NCBI GenBank assembly: GCA_964460655.1 | Contig: CAYWSH010000034.1 | Coordinates: 1-28,313 of the forward strand | Length of the DNA stretch: 28,313 nucleotides | DNA from: CAVUAF01 sp964460655 | GTDB taxonomy: Bacteria > Acidobacteriota > Terriglobia > Terriglobales > Acidobacteriaceae | Direction: 5' to 3' | Part shown: positions 23,142 through 28,313 of the stretch, in pieces | Layout of the letters: every line of letters begins with the position of its first letter | How positions within the stretch are numbered: position 1 is the first letter of the stretch | Notes under the pieces: model-generated | Databases searched by the model: none | Seen by the model: the letters and a program-made list of their open reading frames with translations, nothing else | What the model was told of the DNA's origin: nothing | Position numbers and translations under genes: made by a program

Positions 23142-23528
23142 CTAGTGGCGCTTGCGCGCGCCTTTCTTGCTCTTCTTCGCGGCTTTCTTCTTGCCTTTCT
23201 TGGTGGCTTTCTTCTTGGCTTTCTTCGCCTTTTTCGCCGGCTTTTTCTTCGCTGCTTTCTTCTTGGCGGCTTTCTTGGGCTTCTTCTTCGCTGCGGGCTT
23301 TTTCGGTGCGCCACCGCCACCACCCGGTGCGCCTACGCCGGCTGCGGGAGCGCCACCACCCATCGGTTCGCCGCCTGCCGGTGCGCCTATCCCGCCGCCC
23401 GCTTCTTCTTCCTCTTCCTCTTCTTCTTCGTAATCTTCTTCGATGTCTTCTCCACCGTACGCGGCGGTGTCGCCATATTCATCCATGTCGTCTTCGCGTC
23501 CGTAGAGGATCTCTTCGTCTCGGAACAT
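23142..23528 (-). CDS. Charge-segregated protein with histone-H1-like lysine tail
   Basis: 128 residues in three blocks: an acidic N-terminus (1-42) with several Tyr and a run of nine Glu; a Gly/Ala/Pro linker (43-75) with GAPAGGEPMGGGAPAAG-type repeats; and a C-terminal Lys/Ala block (76-128) of AAKKKPAKKAKKAKKK type resembling eukaryotic histone H1 tails and bacterial H1-like DNA-binding proteins. It has a strong ribosome site (AGGAGG, 6 nt before the ATG), its own promoter and its own terminator, so it is very probably expressed, despite low complexity. DNA or RNA binding by the tail is likely, with the acidic head possibly shielding it (inference). The function is unknown. Confidence 0.85.
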   Translation of the reverse strand: MFRDEEILYGREDDMDEYGDTAAYGGEDIEEDYEEEEEEEEEAGGGIGAPAGGEPMGGGAPAAGVGAPGGGGGAPKKPAAKKKPKKAAKKKAAKKKPAKKAKKAKKKATKKGKKKAAKKSKKGARKRH

Positions 23529-23640
23529 CTTGTTCCTCCTCTGAAAAATCTTGGCTGGTCACGGTCGGTACGCGCCGCGACATTGATTAGGCCCGGAAAT
23601 GACTGCGGCAGAAAGCTACTGCCCGGAAAACAGGCGGCGG

Positions 23641-23666
23641 ATTATAGCATGCGGCAGAATTGTCAA
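23641..23666 (-). promoter_or_regulatory. Promoter of the histone-like gene
   Basis: On the minus strand TTGACA (23666-23661) and TATAAT (23646-23641) are both perfect consensus boxes, and TG one base before TATAAT makes it an extended -10. The spacer is only 14 bp, so the extended -10 may do most of the work. The leader to ATG 23528 would be about 105 nt. The promoter lies just after the stop of the transglycosylase gene. Confidence 0.65.
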
Positions 23667-23677
23667 GCGGAAACGGG

Positions 23678-25591
23678 TCAGCGCTTGACGACGACCTTAT
23701 CGCCCGGTTTGAGCGTGGCCGCAAGGCGTGAATTATCGCGCTTCAACTGTGCCACCGTAGTGTTGTAACGGTTCGCGATGCTGAAGAGCGTGTCGCCCTG
23801 GCGCACCGTGTAGACCGCGTCCGCGCGTCCGGAGGATGCGGCTAAAGTGCTCTTGCCGCTGGATTTAGACCCGGTCTTACCCTTAGACGCCGTCCGTTGG
23901 CCCGAGACCGCATTGCGCTCGTCCGCCGGACGATGGATCCAAAGGTAGCGTCCGCGCCGCAGCGTGTTGCCACTCAGGTGATTCCACTTGCGCACCATCT
24001 CCGGTGGTACGCCCCATTCATCGGCGACGGAGAGCACGGTGTCTCCTTGACGGACTTTGTAGCGCACTGTAGCGCGCTGATAGCCACTCGCTTGCGTTAC
24101 GCGACCGGGCGCGACGGGGATCACCAGCTTCGCTTCCGGCGTGAGTGCGTCTCCGCTCTCCAGATTGTTGATCTCGGCGATGGCTTTGCTTGTCGTCTTG
24201 TACTTCTGCGCGATGCCGGCGAGCGTCTCGCCTTCCGCCACTTTGTGATAGTGCCACCACACGCGCTTGTCCACCGGGATGGCGGCGATCGCCTGCTCGT
24301 AGCGTTCCTTCGTCCCCGCGGGCAGGCGCAACACGAATTCGCCTTCCTTCGGCGTTGTCATGCGCAGCAGCGCCGGGTTCAGGTCCTGCAGGGTCGACGC
24401 GGGAACATCCACGCATTCGGCCACCAGCCGAAGGTCGACGGGATAGTCGAGTCTGACCGTGTCATGCTCTCCCGGCTGCTCGGGCACCAGGCGATCGAGC
24501 CCGTACTGCGCCGGGTTCTTCGCCATGATGGTCACGGCCACGATGATCGGTACGTAGTTCTTCGTTTCGGCGGGCAGCACGCGACGGCGATACAGCTCCC
24601 AGAAGTCCGCGTAGCCGGTGCGTTCCACCGCGCTCTGCACCACGCCCGGGCCGGAGTTGTACGCCGCCAGCGCGAGATACCAATCGCCGAACTGGTTGTA
24701 GAGGTCCTTCAGGTGCTTGGCTGCGGCGCGCGTGGATTTCTCCGGATCCTGGCGCTCGTCGACCCACCAATCTTTGCGCAGTCCGTAGCCCGCCGCGCGG
24801 CTGGCGACGAACTGCCACATGCCGCGGGCGCCGGCGCGCGACAGCGCCAGCGGCTGGAAGCCTGATTCCGCCTGCGCCAGGTAGATCAAGTCCTGCGGCA
24901 CGCCTTCTTCCTTCAGCGTCTGCGCGATCATGTCGCGATAGCGGCCGGCGCGCACCAGCGCGCGCTCCAGGGTGCCCTTGCCACGCGACGAGTAGAAGTT
25001 GATGTAACCCGCGACTTCGTCGTTCATCACCAGCGGCAGATCGGAGTGCAACCGCGGGATCTCGGCCGCGGCCTTGGCCTTGAGATTCGGGTCGACGGGG
25101 AACGTGACGTCGTTCGCTTCGTCGATGGGCGCCTGCACGGAGCGCTGTTCGGTGAAGCCGTCGCCTTCCTTCAGCGCCATCAGCTCCAGGCTGTGGACGC
25201 CGTCGACGATCTTTTCGAACTCTTGGTCGAGCCGTTCGTCGGCGTGGATGTCGAGTCCGGAGGAGAGCAGCAGGTTGAACGCTTTATTGAACGCGTCCTT
25301 CGCTGCTTCCAGGTGGCCGGCGTTGTACTCCGCGCGGCCGCGCCCGTACTCTGCTTCTACCTTCTTGATGAGCTCAGCGACCGCATCTACCTTCGGCGCC
25401 GGCTTCTCTTCGATGATCTTGGGTTCCGGCGCTGCGGCCGGAGGCGGGGGCGGCGCCGTCAGCGTGGGCGCCACGGCCCGCATCGGCGGTGCGACCGCCG
25501 CACGCTTCTTCTCCGCCGTCTCGCAAGCGACCAGCGCAAACAGGGCAAGCCCGCAGAGTGCAGATCTGAGGATGCTGTTCCGAACACTCAT
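23678..25591 (-). CDS. MltD-like lytic transglycosylase lipoprotein with three LysM repeats
   Basis: 637 residues. A lipobox ends at C23 (ALVAC), so the mature protein is a lipoprotein. A Pro/Ala-rich linker (35-70) and a TPR-like helical part (75-130) follow. The SLT transglycosylase domain spans about 225-345, with the catalytic glutamate E242 in AQAESGFQPLALSRAGARGMWQF and the AYNSGPG motif. Three LysM peptidoglycan-binding repeats lie at about 448-495, 509-555 and 591-637, each with the GDT/GET core. It would cleave murein glycan strands to anhydro-muropeptides in the periplasm. The third LysM is separated by a Lys/Ser-rich linker. The domain order is that of MltD, which is shorter in E. 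coli (two LysM). Confidence 0.94.
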   Translation of the reverse strand: MSVRNSILRSALCGLALFALVACETAEKKRAAVAPPMRAVAPTLTAPPPPPAAAPEPKIIEEKPAPKVDAVAELIKKVEAEYGRGRAEYNAGHLEAAKDAFNKAFNLLLSSGLDIHADERLDQEFEKIVDGVHSLELMALKEGDGFTEQRSVQAPIDEANDVTFPVDPNLKAKAAAEIPRLHSDLPLVMNDEVAGYINFYSSRGKGTLERALVRAGRYRDMIAQTLKEEGVPQDLIYLAQAESGFQPLALSRAGARGMWQFVASRAAGYGLRKDWWVDERQDPEKSTRAAAKHLKDLYNQFGDWYLALAAYNSGPGVVQSAVERTGYADFWELYRRRVLPAETKNYVPIIVAVTIMAKNPAQYGLDRLVPEQPGEHDTVRLDYPVDLRLVAECVDVPASTLQDLNPALLRMTTPKEGEFVLRLPAGTKERYEQAIAAIPVDKRVWWHYHKVAEGETLAGIAQKYKTTSKAIAEINNLESGDALTPEAKLVIPVAPGRVTQASGYQRATVRYKVRQGDTVLSVADEWGVPPEMVRKWNHLSGNTLRRGRYLWIHRPADERNAVSGQRTASKGKTGSKSSGKSTLAASSGRADAVYTVRQGDTLFSIANRYNTTVAQLKRDNSRLAATLKPGDKVVVKR

Positions 25592-25872
25592 AGGCGAAGC
25601 GATCGCTCGCTGCGTATCCCTCGATCCGTGTAGCGCCGGCCGCCCTCGGCCGACGAGCGCGAGCGAAGCTCGCGAACTGGGCAGACACCCTGGTCGAATC
25701 CCTGATTCGCTCCGTGGGGCCTCTATCTGGGCGCGAATCTACTATCGGTCACTTAGACGGTCAATCCACCAAAAGGCTTACCCCTTCACTCCGGGGTTAC
25801 GGGCGGCCAGCGACGAAGGGCACGTGAACTTGCTGGATTTGGATGCATGCCCCGGTTTGGATTGTTGCAAGC
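25592..25872. other. Upstream region of the transglycosylase gene
   Basis: No gene was found. It contains the candidate mltD-like promoter (25736-25764) and a 7-bp GC-rich hairpin with a GAA loop (25658-25674) in the predicted leader. It was searched by eye for a tRNA, and no cloverleaf was found. Confidence 0.5.
25736..25764 (-). promoter_or_regulatory. Candidate promoter of the transglycosylase gene
   Basis: On the minus strand TTGACC (25764-25759), a 17-bp spacer and TAGATT (25741-25736) form a reasonable promoter. The leader would be about 137 nt and includes a hairpin. Confidence 0.5.
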
Positions 25873-25935
25873 CCGCAGATGAACGCCGACGAACGCTACT
25901 GAGATCTATCAGCGTTTATCTGCGTTCATCTGCGG
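25873..25935. repeat. CGCAGA-type intergenic element C (inverted repeat)
   Basis: Two 25-nt arms (25873-25897 and 25911-25935) match at 22 of 25 positions around a 13-nt loop; the outer 14 bp (CCGCAGATGAACGC) are perfect. It starts 12 bp after the stop codon of the TonB-dependent receptor gene on the minus strand and may end its transcript. Confidence 0.85.
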
Positions 25936-25947
25936 CAAGATTTGGGT

Positions 25948-28313
25948 TTACCAGCTCAGCTTCAGCGCGATCTGCAACTGCCGCGGATCGAACGCCGCTG
26001 TCGGCGTGCCGGCCACCTGGTACTGCGGGTTCACGTCGGCCACGTTGAAGCGGTTCACGAAGTTGAACACGTCGAGAATGCCATCGAGCGACACGCGCTC
26101 GCCGAAGTGCAGGCGGCGTGACAGCCGGATGTCATTGAACACCGTTCCCGGACGGATCCCCGCATTGCGCCGCAGGTTGCCGGGCACAGTGCCGTCGATG
26201 AAGCACGCGGCGCGCAGGAAGCCGCTCGGCGAGTACTTCGACGCCACCGGCACGTTGCCACAGGAATCGATCGTCGAGCCCGAAGCCACAACGTTCGGGC
26301 GGTCGGTGTTCGAACCGAAGTCGAGGTTCGTGTCGGCGCCGGTCAGGATGGCGAACGGACGACCGGAGCTGAACTCGATGATCGGCGCGATCGTCCAATC
26401 GCTCAAGAATCTGCCTTTGAAGCCGTTGCCGCCCGCCACCTTGCCCGTCTGATACACGCCGCTGAAAACGAAGCGGTGCCGCTGGTCGAACAGCGAGTTC
26501 GAGCGCTCCAGCTGCGGATTGAAGTTGTCCTGCGGCGAGAGCGGCGATTGCAGGTCGGTGGAGTCGTCGATGCTGTGTGACCACGTGTACGAACCCAGGA
26601 ACTCGTAGTGTCCGCTGAAGCGCTTGCGTAGGTTCGCCGTCAAGCCGTGATACACCGAGCTGCCGTTGGAGACGTTCGGCGTCATGCCGCCGAACGGCAC
26701 CGGGACACCAAGCCCGAGGCCGTACTTCTGTTCGACCGCGGTGACGATGGACTGCACCTGCGCCGGCAGTACTGCGCCGCCGCAAACCGTTCCGTTGGTG
26801 TTGGCGCCGCAGTAGGTCGGGTTGGCGCCTGAACGGCGGAAGAAGTTGGTGAAGGCGGAAGCCGCCCACGGTCCCAGTGGGCCCACGCCCGCGACGTACG
26901 GCGAGACCGAGCCGACGAGCAACGGATTCGCATACGCGGCACGCACGTTTGCCGGCACGGTGGTGTCTGCCTGTACTGCGCGCCAGTTCGAGATGAGCGC
27001 GTTGTACACCGGAGCATTCGCATCGATCGGCCGGTTCAGATGCCGGCCGCCGTTGAAGTTGTAGGCGACGCCGAGCGAGAAGTTATGACCCAGGTCGCGC
27101 TCCACGCCCAAGTTCGCCTGCTCGGAGTAGGCATACTGAAAGTTCTTCGCCGTCGGGAAGCCGAACGGCAGGATGGCCAGCGGAACACCGGCCGCGAGGT
27201 AGTTCTCGTTCACGAAGATCGAATTCGCCAGGTTCGCATCGAAGCGCTGCTGGTTCGGCAGGTAGCCGAAGCTGGCGGGCAGGCAGCCCGAGAGGCCCTG
27301 GAAGATGGTGGTCGCGTTCAGGTTCGCGATGCCCTGCGCCGCGCTGCCGCATGCGCCCGGCGAGCCGCCGGTGAAGGCGAACTGCGGCGCCTGCGAGCCG
27401 TCAGCCACGTCGGAGTCGAACGCCAGCGCGAGCAGGGGATGGTCATAGAACATGCCGAAGTTGGCGCGGATGACCGTCTTGCCGTCGCTCATCGGGTCCC
27501 ACGCCAGGCCGATGCGCGGCGCCCAGTTGTCGGTGTCGCGCGGGATGCCCTGCGTGATGCCGAGCACGTCCTGCGCCGCCTGCGAGATGGCGTTGATCGC
27601 CGGGAACACCGGCGTGAATTCCACGTCGTAGCGCAGGCCGTAGTTCAGCGTCAGGTTCTGGCGCAGCTTCCACGAATCCTGCATGAACCAGCCGACGGTG
27701 TTGTTGGTGAAGGAATCGTGCGGATTGCCGATGCCCTGGATGAACACCTGCGGGATGCCGAGCCCATAGGCTTGCACCGGGTTGAAGCTCGGCACCGCCT
27801 GGCCGAGGAACGAACTCGGCAGGCCGAGTGACGAAGCCTGCAACTCGCCGAAGTTGTACACGCCGCCGAAGTTCACAGTGAAGTCGGCTTCGAGCGGCAA
27901 GTGGTTGTAGTCCGCGCCGAACTTCACGTTGTGCGCGCCGATCTGCCACGAGAAGTTGTCCGTGAGCTGCAACCGCTTCTCGGTGCGGCGCACGAAGCTG
28001 AATGGCTCGCGGCCGATGAAAGCGAAGCCCGGGATGTTGACCGCGACGTTGCCGCCGTTCGGGTCGGGCGAGAAGTTGTAGAGCAGGCCGCGGCGCGCGT
28101 ACTGGATGCGCCATTCGTTCACCTTGTTGCCGCCGCCGTTCCAGAACCACTGTCCGGCTACGGCGGCGTCGCGGAACGTCTGCTGCGAGGTGCGGGAGTA
28201 GGCGTTCTGGCCGAAGTTCTCCGTCGGGCCCTGTGCGTTCACCTGGATGCCCGTTACCGTGCTGGGGCTCGCCATGCCGCGCACCATGATCTGGTTGCTG
28301 TTGTTGATGCGAT
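25948..28313 (-). CDS. Oar-type TonB-dependent receptor, C-terminal part (5' end outside window)
   Basis: The frame is open to the window edge, so the N-terminal carboxypeptidase-regulatory-like and plug domains are missing from view. The visible part, about 788 residues, is an outer-membrane barrel: DNFSWQIGAHNVKFGADYN, QDSWKLRQNLTLNYGLRYDVE, LERDLGHNFSLGVAYNFN, GSYTWSHSIDDSTD and FDQRHRFVFSGVYQ are typical of Oar-like receptors that are abundant in acidobacteria. The C-terminus LQIALKLSW ends in an aromatic residue, the usual beta-barrel assembly signal. The substrate is unknown; carbohydrate or peptide uptake is often suggested for the family. It is followed by element C. Confidence 0.9.
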   Translation of the reverse strand, partial: RINNSNQIMVRGMASPSTVTGIQVNAQGPTENFGQNAYSRTSQQTFRDAAVAGQWFWNGGGNKVNEWRIQYARRGLLYNFSPDPNGGNVAVNIPGFAFIGREPFSFVRRTEKRLQLTDNFSWQIGAHNVKFGADYNHLPLEADFTVNFGGVYNFGELQASSLGLPSSFLGQAVPSFNPVQAYGLGIPQVFIQGIGNPHDSFTNNTVGWFMQDSWKLRQNLTLNYGLRYDVEFTPVFPAINAISQAAQDVLGITQGIPRDTDNWAPRIGLAWDPMSDGKTVIRANFGMFYDHPLLALAFDSDVADGSQAPQFAFTGGSPGACGSAAQGIANLNATTIFQGLSGCLPASFGYLPNQQRFDANLANSIFVNENYLAAGVPLAILPFGFPTAKNFQYAYSEQANLGVERDLGHNFSLGVAYNFNGGRHLNRPIDANAPVYNALISNWRAVQADTTVPANVRAAYANPLLVGSVSPYVAGVGPLGPWAASAFTNFFRRSGANPTYCGANTNGTVCGGAVLPAQVQSIVTAVEQKYGLGLGVPVPFGGMTPNVSNGSSVYHGLTANLRKRFSGHYEFLGSYTWSHSIDDSTDLQSPLSPQDNFNPQLERSNSLFDQRHRFVFSGVYQTGKVAGGNGFKGRFLSDWTIAPIIEFSSGRPFAILTGADTNLDFGSNTDRPNVVASGSTIDSCGNVPVASKYSPSGFLRAACFIDGTVPGNLRRNAGIRPGTVFNDIRLSRRLHFGERVSLDGILDVFNFVNRFNVADVNPQYQVAGTPTAAFDPRQLQIALKLSW

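Noticed and set aside
23145..23433. Plus-strand frames with hydrophobic Phe/Leu repeats
   Set aside because: They are antisense readings of the Lys/Ala repeat of the histone-like gene, which has promoter, ribosome site and terminator on the minus strand.
25640..25760. tRNA-like stretch (GGTCGAATCC and short stems)
   Set aside because: No acceptor stem, anticodon arm or proper T-loop could be assembled on either strand.

Overview
The window looks like a chromosomal stretch from a GC-rich, Gram-negative soil or groundwater bacterium, most likely an acidobacterium. The basis is: an Oar-type TonB-dependent receptor, a pseudopilin-like domain with the PNLLRSR-ANEASAVGSIR pattern typical of acidobacterial pilins, CARDB/FecR secreted proteins, a CHASE2 cyclase, a ChaN-like protein and short intergenic repeats built on CGCAGA. 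This assignment is inference from protein style, not from a marker gene.

Layout. 1-824 is the 3' end of a ClpC-type unfoldase gene, closed by a clear terminator. 1174-3591 (+) holds a pilin-like/DUF4349 chimera and an exported metal-dependent amidohydrolase. 3694-5924 (-) is a MarR regulator gene followed by a ClC-type anion transporter, with a near-perfect operator palindrome at the MarR start. 6091-7476 (+) is purB, whose 3' end overlaps antisense with a ChaN-like gene (7419-9089, -). From 22102 down to 7419 six minus-strand genes run in one direction: outer-membrane barrel, CHASE2 adenylate/guanylate cyclase, a giant 2532-residue FecR/CARDB protein, a small exported NTF2-like protein, a Nudix hydrolase and the ChaN-like protein. 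22411-22965 (+) is a DUF4112 membrane protein. 23142-23528 (-) is a charge-segregated, histone-H1-like small protein with its own promoter and terminator. 23678-25591 (-) is an MltD-like lytic transglycosylase lipoprotein with three LysM repeats. 25948-28313 (-) is the C-terminal part of an Oar/TonB-dependent receptor running off the window.

The best candidate for a little-described system is the barrel-cyclase-giant FecR-NTF2 block (about 22.1 to 9.6 kb). Its first two genes overlap by 4 bp, a periplasm-sensing cyclase with an intact catalytic set sits between two exported proteins, and the giant protein and its small neighbour appear to share an NTF2-like domain. A plausible reading is an envelope- or surface-sensing module that makes cyclic nucleotide; this is inference.

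Three intergenic inverted-repeat elements with a CGCAGA-N3-ACGC type core (about 3.6, 23.0 and 25.9 kb) each sit at or within about 25 bp of a stop codon, and a fourth fragment forms part of the DUF4112 leader. They look like one dispersed family acting at gene ends. No CRISPR array, rRNA, tRNA, insertion sequence or phage gene was seen.
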